Shown: positions 7,999 to 15,925 of the stretch, in pieces
Layout: each line of letters begins with the position of its first letter
Position numbering within the stretch: position 1 is the stretch's first letter
Origin: Eubacteriales Family XIII. Incertae Sedis bacterium
GTDB taxonomy: Bacteria > Bacillota > Clostridia > Peptostreptococcales > Anaerovoracaceae
NCBI GenBank assembly: GCA_031260885.1
Contig: JAISKP010000101.1
Coordinates: forward strand, 1-34,319
Reading direction: 5' to 3'
Length of the DNA: 34,319 nt
The notes under the pieces: model-generated
What the model saw: only the letters and a program-made list of their open reading frames with translations
Database searches by the model: none
Told to the model about the DNA's origin: nothing
Program-made: the position numbers and the translations under genes

Positions 7999-9450
7999 AT
8001 GGTTTTTTCTTCGGCAATCTTTATTTTTTGTTTTCTCCCGCTCTGTCTGCTCGGCTACTACTTGGTGCCGAAGCGATTCAGAAATTACTTCTTCCTTTTC
8101 ATGTCTATTCTTTTCTATGCATACGGAGAGCCGAAATTTGTCTTCGTCATGCTCCTTTCGGTTCTTGCAAACTGGGTCTTCGGTTTACTCGCGAATCGCT
8201 ACAGGACACAAAAGACCGCCATCCGATGGGTGCTTGCCGCTATGGCGGTATTTAACGTCGGAATTCTGTTTGCTTATAAATACCTGAATTTTGTGATCGA
8301 GAACGTCAATACGGTCTTTCATATGCAGCTTCCGAAAACGGAACTTCTGCTCCCGATCGGTCTTTCGTTTGTGACGTTTCAGGCGATGTCCTACGTGATC
8401 GATATCTATCGCGGAAGTGCGCAGTCCCAAAAAAGTCTTCCGAATACCGCGCTGTACATCCTGATGTTTCCGCCGCTCATCGCAGGTCCGATCGTGCGCT
8501 ATGAAACGGTCGCGGATCAGATCACGAACCGCACGACAAGGGCAGATGATTTTTCCAGAGGTGTCAGGCGTTTTATCTTTGGATTTGCAAAGAAAGCCAT
8601 CGTCGCAAACAGTGTTGCGATCACCGCAGATGAGATCTTCAGCAATTCGAATTTCTGGTCGCTAACGGTGCTGACTGCCTGGATCGGCATCCTCTGTTAC
8701 ACACTGCAGATTTACTTCGATTTTTCCGGATACTCCGATATGGCGATCGGTCTGGGACTGATGTTCGGCTTTCATTTTCGTGAAAATTTTAACTATCCCT
8801 ATATTTCGAAGACCGTCACGGAGTTTTGGCGGCGCTGGCATATATCGTTGAGCAGTTGGTTCCGCGACTACGTCTACTTCCCGTTGGGCGGTTCCCGCGT
8901 CCGCACAAAAGGGCGGCTCGTCTTCAACCTCTTCGTCGTATGGATGTTGACGGGCATCTGGCATGGTGCAAGTTGGAATTTTGTCCTCTGGGGATTCTTC
9001 TATTTCGTGTTGCTTACCTTTGAGAAGCTCTTCGGCATCCCGGGGAAAGTGGCAGGCAATCCGGTTCTTGCAATTCTATACCGCCTCTTTACGATTTTGT
9101 GTTTCACGGTCGGTTGGGTCATCTTCCGGGCACCGGACATCGGCAGTGCGTTGAAATACACGCAGATCTTATTTCTGGGCAGATACGGGTTCAATAAGGT
9201 GATGTTGCTCGACGGAGATGCGCTGTACTATCTGGCTCAGAACTGGGTGATCCTTCTGATCGCAATCATCGGCTGTACGCCTGCGGTGAAGTGGGCATAT
9301 CACCGGGTGAAGGCAGGTCTTCGTGAAAACAACGGCGGGCTTCTTGCCGTGCAGATCAGCGAGAACGTGATCTGCCTTGTATTGTTCGTGATTGCGCTCG
9401 CGTTTATGGCGAGCGGTCAGTATAATCCGTTTATCTATTTTAATTTTTGA
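7999..9450 (+). CDS. MBOAT O-acyltransferase (AlgI/PatA/DltB-like), copy 1
   Basis: This 483-residue polytopic protein shows the AlgI-type MBOAT hallmarks: FLPLCLLGYYLVPKRFRN at the N terminus, PIGLSFVTFQAMSYVIDIYRG, FPPLIAGPIVRY, YFDFSGYSDMAIGLGLMFGF, RRWHISLSSWFRDYVYFPLGG and GIWHGASWNF with the catalytic histidine at residue 322. Family members move an acyl group across the membrane onto a partner SGNH protein or directly onto an extracytoplasmic glycan. The next gene encodes such a partner, with a 4-base overlap (TTGA) if its TTG start is used. It has a paralog at 13194-14687. An ACP and an FkbH-like loader nearby make an ACP-borne acyl donor plausible, while acetyl-CoA is the conventional alternative. 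Confidence 0.92.
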   Translation: MVFSSAIFIFCFLPLCLLGYYLVPKRFRNYFFLFMSILFYAYGEPKFVFVMLLSVLANWVFGLLANRYRTQKTAIRWVLAAMAVFNVGILFAYKYLNFVIENVNTVFHMQLPKTELLLPIGLSFVTFQAMSYVIDIYRGSAQSQKSLPNTALYILMFPPLIAGPIVRYETVADQITNRTTRADDFSRGVRRFIFGFAKKAIVANSVAITADEIFSNSNFWSLTVLTAWIGILCYTLQIYFDFSGYSDMAIGLGLMFGFHFRENFNYPYISKTVTEFWRRWHISLSSWFRDYVYFPLGGSRVRTKGRLVFNLFVVWMLTGIWHGASWNFVLWGFFYFVLLTFEKLFGIPGKVAGNPVLAILYRLFTILCFTVGWVIFRAPDIGSALKYTQILFLGRYGFNKVMLLDGDALYYLAQNWVILLIAIIGCTPAVKWAYHRVKAGLRENNGGLLAVQISENVICLVLFVIALAFMASGQYNPFIYFNF

Positions 9451-10676
9451 ATTTGGAATTTGCATCGGAGTCATCGAACGGTATATCGAAGGTGGACAAG
9501 AACAAAAAAATTTGGAAAACAATAAATAAAGCCTTCATCATTGGATTCCTGCTGATGATCGTGCTTCCGGTCGCCTTTTTCAATATGGAAACAGGTGCGG
9601 TTTCTGAGAATGAGAAGCGGCTGTTTGCAAATCTCCCGAGCGTGCATGCCACGGACGGAAGCTTTAATGAGAATGTCCGAGCGGAATTTTCAGACTGGCT
9701 CGGTGACCGGATCGGATTCAGACAATCGTTGGTGCGGACGGCATCGCACATAAAGCTGTCCGTGTTGCACGAGTCCCCGTCGTCGATCATCCATGTCGGG
9801 CAGAACGGCTGGTATTACTATGCGGAGCAGGGGAACATTCTGATTGCAAAGGGGCAGTATGATTTGACGGAGCCAATGCTTCAGAGAATCGCAGCGAATC
9901 AGCAGGCCATCAGCGATTATTACAAGCAAAACGACGTGGATTATTACCTCATGATCACGCCGGCGAAGACAAGTATCTATCCGGAGTTCGTGGGCGTCGG
10001 AAGCTATACGCTCCGAGAGACGCCGGTCGATGTCGTGGAAAGGTATCTGGCTGAAAATACGGATGTGCAGATGATCAATCCGAAAATGACCCTGATCGAA
10101 AATAAGGATAAGGGGCAGCTGTTCCTGAAACAGGATTTTCACTGGACAAATCTCGGCGCTTATTACGCATACCGGGCGACGATCGAGCATTGGAACAGAA
10201 CCGGTCTCCTGCACGATGTGCCGATTGAGGTGCATGTGGAAGATATCGATTATGGGACGGGAGAGGTGTCCGGTTATTTCGGCGGGGCGGATTTTCTGAA
10301 TGCGGAAATCGCGCCATCCGTCCGGTGGCGTGAAAACGCGGTGCAGCTTGAGGACGGAATCTATTTTAAAGAAATCGAAGCCATCTGCGCCGGAGCTGAA
10401 TCGGGTGAACTGATCGCGTCGCTTGCAGTCTATGAAAATCCAAAGGTTCCGTCCGGACGGTTGTTGATCTATGGAGATTCACAGATCATGCCGGAAAGAA
10501 AACTGCCGCGCTGCCTGTCGGAACACTTTTCCATTGTCGTGAACACCGGGATCCGACCCGAGTTCAATCCCGAACTGGAGGCCTTCGTGCAGCCGGACGT
10601 GGTGATCTACAGCTGCAGCGAGCGGAACATCAACGCCAGCCTCCATGGAATCGATTTCCTGTCGAAGATTCAGTAG
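9447..10676 (+). CDS. DHHW/AlgX-like SGNH acyltransferase partner, copy 1
   Basis: The 409-residue ORF has a membrane anchor (FIIGFLLMIVLPVAFF, residues ~30-45) and then an extracytoplasmic AlgX/AlgJ-type domain with SENEKRLFANLPS, a DxHW motif (DFHWTNLGAYYAY, D230/H232) and a late GDS motif (IYGDSQIM, S345). These fit an SGNH/GDSL fold in which Ser-Asp-His transfer an acyl group to the polysaccharide. The start is uncertain. TTG 9447 gives a 4-base coupled overlap with the MBOAT gene but has no visible ribosome site. GTG 9492 (394 residues) is an alternative. The gene ends in a 7-base convergent overlap with the minus-strand GT-C gene, with no terminator between them. Confidence 0.85.
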   Translation: MNLEFASESSNGISKVDKNKKIWKTINKAFIIGFLLMIVLPVAFFNMETGAVSENEKRLFANLPSVHATDGSFNENVRAEFSDWLGDRIGFRQSLVRTASHIKLSVLHESPSSIIHVGQNGWYYYAEQGNILIAKGQYDLTEPMLQRIAANQQAISDYYKQNDVDYYLMITPAKTSIYPEFVGVGSYTLRETPVDVVERYLAENTDVQMINPKMTLIENKDKGQLFLKQDFHWTNLGAYYAYRATIEHWNRTGLLHDVPIEVHVEDIDYGTGEVSGYFGGADFLNAEIAPSVRWRENAVQLEDGIYFKEIEAICAGAESGELIASLAVYENPKVPSGRLLIYGDSQIMPERKLPRCLSEHFSIVVNTGIRPEFNPELEAFVQPDVVIYSCSERNINASLHGIDFLSKIQ

Positions 10677-11866
10677 GGAAACAAATTTTCTCTTTCAGAA
10701 CTGTCCTGTTTCAAGGATTGTATATGTGTCAAGACAAGACCGATTAGCGTGAGAACTACTCCGAGTGACAGAATCGCAAATGACCAATGTCTCGTATCGG
10801 CGCCGGCGGACGCGATATAGAAAGTGGATATTGTCACAACTTGCATCAAATATATGAACCATGCCGTGCCGGGCACGACGAACGCCATGGCGAGCAGTAC
10901 GATTTCCCCCTGATAGTAGTATCGACCATGCATCTGAGGCAAAACAAACGGAAGAACAATCAAACAAAACGCCGCGAGCATCAAAATGGTTTCCCTACTG
11001 AACTTCTTTGCCTTAAATCCATATACAACAAGCGAGACGGCAAAGGCAAATCCGATTCCCACGCCGACAAGGCGAAATTGATCAAAATTATTCGGAAACC
11101 ACTGCCAGAGATTTGACATCCACCAAACCATGTTTTTCACACCAAGCATGGGTCCCGTTCCCCTTACCAGAAAACCGATAATGCGTCCGGGCGTATCGCC
11201 TATAAGTAGGGTCGGTGAAAGTAAAACAAGGCAAGAAACGATAGAGAGCAGCGGTCCCTTGATGAATCCCTTGCGGCGGTTTATCGCGACCGCGAGCAAA
11301 AAAGGTGCAAGAAAGATCGCCTGCATCTTCACCGCGAATGAAATTCCGAAAATAATCCAGGACAGATTGTTGCGGTCTTTCAGACAAAAGTAGATCGACC
11401 AAATCGCAAGCGCGCCAATAATGTCGTCATTCTGACCCCATGCTGCGCTGTTGACCACCACAGTGGGTAAAATCAGGGCGATGGTAGCTGCACAATACTT
11501 TGTATTTCCATCAGGCTTAAAGATCTCGACTGTTTTCAGTACGCCGCCCGCTAACAGCAGGTCAAAGATCACCGCGAGTCCTTTGATCACGAGCATGTTT
11601 GAGGGCGTCAAACGGCTGACTAGCCACATCAGCAGCAGGTATGGTGAATTGTAGGGCGAAAACTCTTGGAGAATGGATTCGGGACCAAACACGCGAAGAT
11701 ATGTCAGCCATGGCTCATAGAATTGAGTATAGTCCGGAAAAACAACAGGGAATAGGTGTATGCGACACGCCACCGCGATCGTCAGAAAAACGACAGGGAA
11801 ATACAATTTTTCGTTGAGCTTCAATATTGACAATTTTTGATTCAATCCAAGAATCCCTCTTCCCAT
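10670..11866 (-). CDS. Gpi18-like GT-C glycosyltransferase, copy 2 (inverted paralog)
   Basis: The product is very similar over its whole length to the gene at 969-2132: PDYTQFYEPW, FGPESILQEFSPYNSPYLLL, AAWGQNDDIIGAL and FVLPQMHGRYYYQGEIVL are shared nearly word for word. It is a GT-C membrane enzyme expected to use a polyprenyl-linked donor. The track start at 11884 is a TTG. ATG 11866 (398 residues) is given here. Alignment with copy 1 (KLNEKLYFP) would favour a later TTG, one of which follows GGAAGAGGG by nine bases, so the start is uncertain by up to ~20 codons. It lies 40 bases downstream of the ACP gene on the same strand. Fewer similarities at the C terminus suggest that copy has diverged. 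Confidence 0.85.
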   Translation of the reverse strand: MGRGILGLNQKLSILKLNEKLYFPVVFLTIAVACRIHLFPVVFPDYTQFYEPWLTYLRVFGPESILQEFSPYNSPYLLLMWLVSRLTPSNMLVIKGLAVIFDLLLAGGVLKTVEIFKPDGNTKYCAATIALILPTVVVNSAAWGQNDDIIGALAIWSIYFCLKDRNNLSWIIFGISFAVKMQAIFLAPFLLAVAINRRKGFIKGPLLSIVSCLVLLSPTLLIGDTPGRIIGFLVRGTGPMLGVKNMVWWMSNLWQWFPNNFDQFRLVGVGIGFAFAVSLVVYGFKAKKFSRETILMLAAFCLIVLPFVLPQMHGRYYYQGEIVLLAMAFVVPGTAWFIYLMQVVTISTFYIASAGADTRHWSFAILSLGVVLTLIGLVLTHIQSLKQDSSERENLFPY

Positions 11867-11906
11867 ATGAACAATGGAATGCAATTTTTACAGTATTTGT
11901 GGCATT

Positions 11907-12158
11907 TTATGATTTGGAAGATAGGTGCAGAAGAATGTTGTTCAGCAAGTCTCCGACATTCAAAAAACCTTGAATCTCGCCCATTGTAAATTTGATTCCA
12001 AATTGATCTTCGATCTCTGAAATGATCTGGAGATGCATGAGCGAATCCCATCCGTCTATATCTTTCGCTGTCGTTGTCTCGAAAACATCAAGGGTTTCAT
12101 TGTCGAATATATCCCTGAGAATTTCTGTGAGTTTTTCAAATGCAGCTTCCCTTTCCAT
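11907..12158 (-). CDS. Acyl carrier protein
   Basis: This 83-residue acidic protein has the ACP fold signature. The phosphopantetheine attachment serine is S39 in GWDSLMHLQ, followed by the helix IISEIEDQFGIKF typical of discrete carrier proteins. An AGGAGGA ribosome site lies seven bases before ATG 12158. Nothing for fatty acid synthesis is nearby, so this is a specialised carrier. Within the window the natural partners are the FkbH-type protein (15926-17695), which in known systems loads a three-carbon glycerate-derived unit onto an ACP, and the two MBOAT/SGNH pairs. DltC plays the equivalent part in D-alanylation. Which acyl group it carries is inference. Confidence 0.9.
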   Translation of the reverse strand: MEREAAFEKLTEILRDIFDNETLDVFETTTAKDIDGWDSLMHLQIISEIEDQFGIKFTMGEIQGFLNVGDLLNNILLHLSSKS

Positions 12159-12219
12159 ATCAATCCTCCTGTTTCATAAATGCTCTTCTCGATTCATGGA
12201 ATCTCAAGAATTAAATGAT

Positions 12220-12248
12220 ATCATACCTTCAAACGTGCGTAAAGCCAA
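12220..12248 (-). promoter_or_regulatory. Promoter for the ACP/GT-C unit
   Basis: On the minus strand, TTGGCT (plus coordinates 12243-12248) and TATGAT (12220-12225) are separated by 17 bases. The expected start near 12213 gives a leader of about 55 bases with AGGAGGA just before the ACP start codon. Confidence 0.55.
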
Positions 12249-12263
12249 GCGATCTTGTCGGAC

Positions 12264-12292
12264 TTTAAAAACACACCTCTTTATGGTAAGAT
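12264..12292 (+). promoter_or_regulatory. Promoter for the SDR-MBOAT-DHHW unit
   Basis: TTTAAA (12264-12269) and TAAGAT (12287-12292) have a 17-base spacer and an extended -10 (TGGTAAGAT). It diverges from the ACP promoter, and the two -35 boxes are 15 bases apart, so the operons may be regulated together. Confidence 0.55.
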
Positions 12293-12336
12293 TAAGCGTC
12301 GATAAAATTCAGGACTTACAGGAACAAGGAATTAAC

Positions 12337-13176
12337 ATGAAAACAGTATTGGTAACGGGATCATCAGGCTATATCGGGAAGCATGTCGTCGCAGCGCTTC
12401 TTGCAAAAGATCACCTCGTAATTGCAAATGATCTCGTACCGAGCAACACAGATGCCCACGTCACAAATTCAACAGAAGATATTTTTTCCGGAGAAAAGGA
12501 CATCTATGAACGACTTGGAAAGCCTGATATTGTGATTCATTTAGCTTGGGAAGCGGGGTTTATCCACAACTCGCCATTGCACTTACTCAGACTGTCCGAT
12601 CATTTTCGCTTTCTGACAGATATGGCAGCAGGCGGCTGCAAGAACATCGCCGTCATGGGTTCCATGCATGAGGTTGGTTTCTACGAGGGTGCCATCACGG
12701 AAGATACGCCCTGTAATCCGCTTTCTCTTTATGGCATCGCAAAGAATGCACTCCGCCAAGCCCTGCTTCTTGAATCAAAACAAAATGATTTCAACCTCTA
12801 TTGGCTGCGCGGATACTATATCTACGGAGACGACAGGCGTGGTAGTTCGATCTTTTCAAAGATCGCGCGCGCTGCGGATGCCGGCGAAAAGGAGTTTCCA
12901 TTTACGACAGGGAAAAACAAATATGACTTCATTTCTATTGACGGACTTGCCACGCAGATCGTCGCAGCATCGACACAAACGAAGGTGTCTGGTGTTATCA
13001 ACGTTTGTTCGGGCAAGGCAGTCAGCCTCGCTGAACAAGTTGAAGCCTTCATAAAAGAAAATGACTTCGATATTACGCTGAAATATGGCGCTTTCCCTGA
13101 TCGCGAATATGATTCGGGAGCGATTTGGGGAGATGACACAAAGATTCAGACCATCCTTTTAAACGAAAAGTTCTGA
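12337..13176 (+). CDS. NAD(P)-dependent nucleotide-sugar reductase/epimerase (extended SDR), possibly 6-deoxytalose dehydrogenase-like
   Basis: The track ORF starts at 12022, across the ACP gene. The real start is ATG 12337, where the Rossmann motif begins at once (KTVLVTGSSGYIGKHVV), giving 279 residues. The YxxxK pair sits in LYGIAKNALRQ, preceded by GSMHEVG at the catalytic Ser position. The phrase IVIHLAWEAG resembles dTDP-6-deoxy-L-talose 4-dehydrogenases, which reduce the same dTDP-4-keto-L-rhamnose used by RmlD with opposite stereochemistry. That assignment is tentative, and a general dTDP-4-keto-sugar reductase or epimerase is equally consistent. It is followed after 17 bases by the second MBOAT gene, so the sugar it makes may carry the acyl group. 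Confidence 0.8.
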   Translation: MKTVLVTGSSGYIGKHVVAALLAKDHLVIANDLVPSNTDAHVTNSTEDIFSGEKDIYERLGKPDIVIHLAWEAGFIHNSPLHLLRLSDHFRFLTDMAAGGCKNIAVMGSMHEVGFYEGAITEDTPCNPLSLYGIAKNALRQALLLESKQNDFNLYWLRGYYIYGDDRRGSSIFSKIARAADAGEKEFPFTTGKNKYDFISIDGLATQIVAASTQTKVSGVINVCSGKAVSLAEQVEAFIKENDFDITLKYGAFPDREYDSGAIWGDDTKIQTILLNEKF

Positions 13177-13193
13177 AAGGTACACGATAAGCA

Positions 13194-14687
13194 ATGGTAT
13201 TTTCATCTGCAGTGTTCATGTTCGTATTTTTGCCAATCTGTTTGATTGGGTATTATTTGATGCCCAAGCTCGTTGCGAAAAACATTTTTCTTCTGATTAT
13301 GTCCCTGCTCTTCTACGGTTATGGAGAACCGAAATTTCTGTACATCATGTTGCTTTCCGTACTCATCAATTGGTTGATCGGTCTTGCGATCAACCAATTC
13401 AGAACCCGAACAATTTTGCCAAAAGCACTGCTGGCGTTTATGGTTGTATACAACATCGGCATTCTGTTTGTGTATAAGTATCTGAATTCGATCATTTCGA
13501 ATGTAAATAGCATCTTTGATACAGATTGGCCTCATCCCACGCTATTCCTTCCCATTGGAATTTCCTTTTTCACCTTTCAGGCAATGTCCTATGTAATCGA
13601 TGTTTACAGAGGGGTTGCGCCGGTGCAGAAGAATTTTTTCAATACTGCACTTTATATTTGTCTGTTCCCACCTTTGATTGCGGGGCCTATTGTTCGGTAC
13701 ACTTCCATCATGGATCAGCTCACGGATCGCAAATTCCGATTTGATGATTTTTCCTGTGGCATCAAGAGGTTCATTATCGGACTATCAAAAAAACTCATCA
13801 TTGCAAATCTGATTGCAGTCGTTGTGGATCAGGCCTACAGTGCTTCCGATGTAGGCAGTCTCAGCATCTTGATGGCTTGGTTCGGTGCGTTTGCTTACCT
13901 GATTCAACTCTACTTTGACTTCTCCGGATATTCCGATATGGCGATCGGACTCAGCCGAATGTTCGGCTTTAAATTGAATGAGAATTTCAATTATCCGTAC
14001 ATATCCAAATCGATCGTTGAATATTGGAGCCGGTGGCATATTTCATTAAGTACGTGGTTTCGGGACTACCTGTATTTTCCGGTATTTCGCACACTGCAAT
14101 CCAGAAAAAATCCGTTGACAGGCAAACGCTTTTCGATTCGAACATGTGATTTCACCGCATTGTTTGTCGTTTGGATTTGTTGCGGTACCTGGCATGGTGC
14201 AGGAATAAAATATCCACTGTTTGGGCTCTATTGGTTTGTTTTCATTGTGATAGAGCGCCTTGTCGAAGAACACCTCAAGAAGAGGAGAAAGCAATTAAAA
14301 CTGCAGAAAAAAAAATCGAGCGCCGGTATCCGCGCATTGCAACATGTCTATACAATATTCGTGGTTCTGATCGGGCAGGTTATATTCCGCGCAAACGGTC
14401 TTCGGGAGGCGGTGCGATATCTGCTCGTCATGTTCGGCGTTTCCGGCTCTGCGACTGCAGTTTTCGATGAAAAGACACTTTTTCTCATTCAGGACAACTG
14501 GGTGTTGCTGATCATCGCTGTGATCGCATGTTGCCCTGTACTGAAAGTGCTTGAGAAACGATTTACGGGAAACGCCGCGATCGCGCTTGAACTCGTAGGA
14601 AATCTACTATTAATGATCTTATTCCTTGTATGCGTATCTTACACTGTCAACAACAGCTATAACCCATTTATTTACTTCAATTTCTAA
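13194..14687 (+). CDS. MBOAT O-acyltransferase, copy 2
   Basis: This 497-residue homolog of the protein at 7999-9450 shares MVFSSA at the start, PLIAGPIVRY, YFDFSGYSDMAIGL, RWHISLSTWFRDYLYFPV and the catalytic histidine (H334 in GTWHGAG). Two differences matter. The usual PLGG after the RWHIS block is replaced by PVFRTLQSRKNPLTGKR, a longer cytosolic loop. A basic segment (KKRRKQLKLQKKKSSAG) also precedes the last helices. These may alter donor or partner recognition. It lies 13 bases upstream of its own DHHW-like partner. The pair plus the nearby ACP resembles a DltB-DltC-DltD arrangement. Confidence 0.9.
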   Translation: MVFSSAVFMFVFLPICLIGYYLMPKLVAKNIFLLIMSLLFYGYGEPKFLYIMLLSVLINWLIGLAINQFRTRTILPKALLAFMVVYNIGILFVYKYLNSIISNVNSIFDTDWPHPTLFLPIGISFFTFQAMSYVIDVYRGVAPVQKNFFNTALYICLFPPLIAGPIVRYTSIMDQLTDRKFRFDDFSCGIKRFIIGLSKKLIIANLIAVVVDQAYSASDVGSLSILMAWFGAFAYLIQLYFDFSGYSDMAIGLSRMFGFKLNENFNYPYISKSIVEYWSRWHISLSTWFRDYLYFPVFRTLQSRKNPLTGKRFSIRTCDFTALFVVWICCGTWHGAGIKYPLFGLYWFVFIVIERLVEEHLKKRRKQLKLQKKKSSAGIRALQHVYTIFVVLIGQVIFRANGLREAVRYLLVMFGVSGSATAVFDEKTLFLIQDNWVLLIIAVIACCPVLKVLEKRFTGNAAIALELVGNLLLMILFLVCVSYTVNNSYNPFIYFNF

Positions 14688-14700
14688 TGGAAAACGAGCG

Positions 14701-15891
14701 ATGAAGAAATTTCACAAGCCTAAAAATTTAATGCTAATGATTTGGTTTCTGGCTGTTATCCTATTCTTATCAGCTACGAATGCATCCTGGTTTACTTCCA
14801 TCGTAAAACCCGAGCTACAGGGAATCAACCTCGAAAACGCAAAGAGCCGCACCGATAGTTGGGATATGAAATTTCGCGCGTATTTCCATTACAAAGAAAA
14901 GCTCCTTGACATCTGTGGACTTTCATACCTGATTTTAAACAAAAAAACTGCTGACAACTTCCAGTTTGTAAAGGATCAATATAATACGATGCAGTTTACC
15001 GAACCAAACTGGAATGCGGCGCACGCAATCGAAAGCATCACGGTGCTGAATGATCGTTTCGCCGAAAGAGGAATCCCCTTGGTTTATGCTGTGTTTCCGC
15101 CAAGATTTAACGCAGATGACTTCCCTTTGTCTCATGAAGTTGATTTCAATGGTCAACGTGATGAGAACATTATGAACGAGACGGAAAAAGCCGGTGTCAA
15201 TGTACTGGATATCGGGCGTATTTTGGGAGTTTCGGAGCAAATTGTGTTCAAAACAGATCTTCACATGAAGACTGAAACAGAGTTTCGTGCGGCAAAGGTT
15301 CTTTCATCCAAGTTGATGGATATGGGGTTGGATTTTAAAAATTTCGATGAAATCTATGATCCTGCAAATTATACGATTGTGAGCCATCCTTTCATGGGAA
15401 ATCTGTCGAGATCAACCGGGAAGTATTTCACGCTTGGGATTGATGATTTTGAAATATACTATCCGGGCTTCCCAACGAATTTCACATTAATCAATCCTTC
15501 CGCACACCTTGAAAAGCACGGAGACTTCACCAAAACACTGATGAATGGTTATGAAGATGATCTTGAGGAAAATCCGATGCCTTACTGGGTGTTAAATTAT
15601 TTGCAGTATCCCAGTCCATATTATAGGATCAGCAATCACAATATTGAGGACGGTTGTAGCTTGCTCTTCATCATGGATTCCTACACCATGCGCGCCGCTA
15701 CATTCTTGGCATTAGGCGCCAAAGAAATTACCGTTGTAGATCCAAGAGGCGAAGGTGGAAATGAGATCTTAAAAACCCTTATGGCAGAAGGGGACTTTGA
15801 TGCGGTTATTGTGACGTTTTCAGGAAGTGACCTTTATAATGCGATCGATTTCTCACAGCCAGTGCAAGCAGCACCGCAGGCAGACCAATGA
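14701..15891 (+). CDS. Divergent DHHW/AlgX-like membrane-anchored acyltransferase partner, copy 2
   Basis: The track start at 14626 lies inside the MBOAT gene. ATG 14701, 13 bases after its stop, gives 396 residues: one N-terminal anchor (LMLMIWFLAVILFLSA), then an extracytoplasmic domain. Position in the operon and the motif pair identify it. D186-L-H188 in KTDLHMKTE corresponds to DxHW, and M325-D326-S327 in FIMDSYTM to GDS. Both are altered: Trp after His is Met, and Gly before Asp-Ser is Met. Asp, His and Ser themselves are kept, so an active SGNH-like enzyme remains possible. It is only distantly similar to copy 1. It ends 34 bases from the convergent FkbH gene with no clear terminator. 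Confidence 0.75.
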   Translation: MKKFHKPKNLMLMIWFLAVILFLSATNASWFTSIVKPELQGINLENAKSRTDSWDMKFRAYFHYKEKLLDICGLSYLILNKKTADNFQFVKDQYNTMQFTEPNWNAAHAIESITVLNDRFAERGIPLVYAVFPPRFNADDFPLSHEVDFNGQRDENIMNETEKAGVNVLDIGRILGVSEQIVFKTDLHMKTETEFRAAKVLSSKLMDMGLDFKNFDEIYDPANYTIVSHPFMGNLSRSTGKYFTLGIDDFEIYYPGFPTNFTLINPSAHLEKHGDFTKTLMNGYEDDLEENPMPYWVLNYLQYPSPYYRISNHNIEDGCSLLFIMDSYTMRAATFLALGAKEITVVDPRGEGGNEILKTLMAEGDFDAVIVTFSGSDLYNAIDFSQPVQAAPQADQ

Positions 15892-15925
15892 GCTGTTCAA
15901 ATGCAGCATCCCAGTCCATTGAAGA

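Noticed and set aside
12022-12336. N-terminal extension of the SDR gene across the ACP gene
   Set aside because: Antisense to the ACP and the divergent promoters; the Rossmann motif begins right at ATG 12337.
15892-15925. Terminator between the convergent SGNH and FkbH genes
   Set aside because: No stem followed by a T tract was found in either direction.
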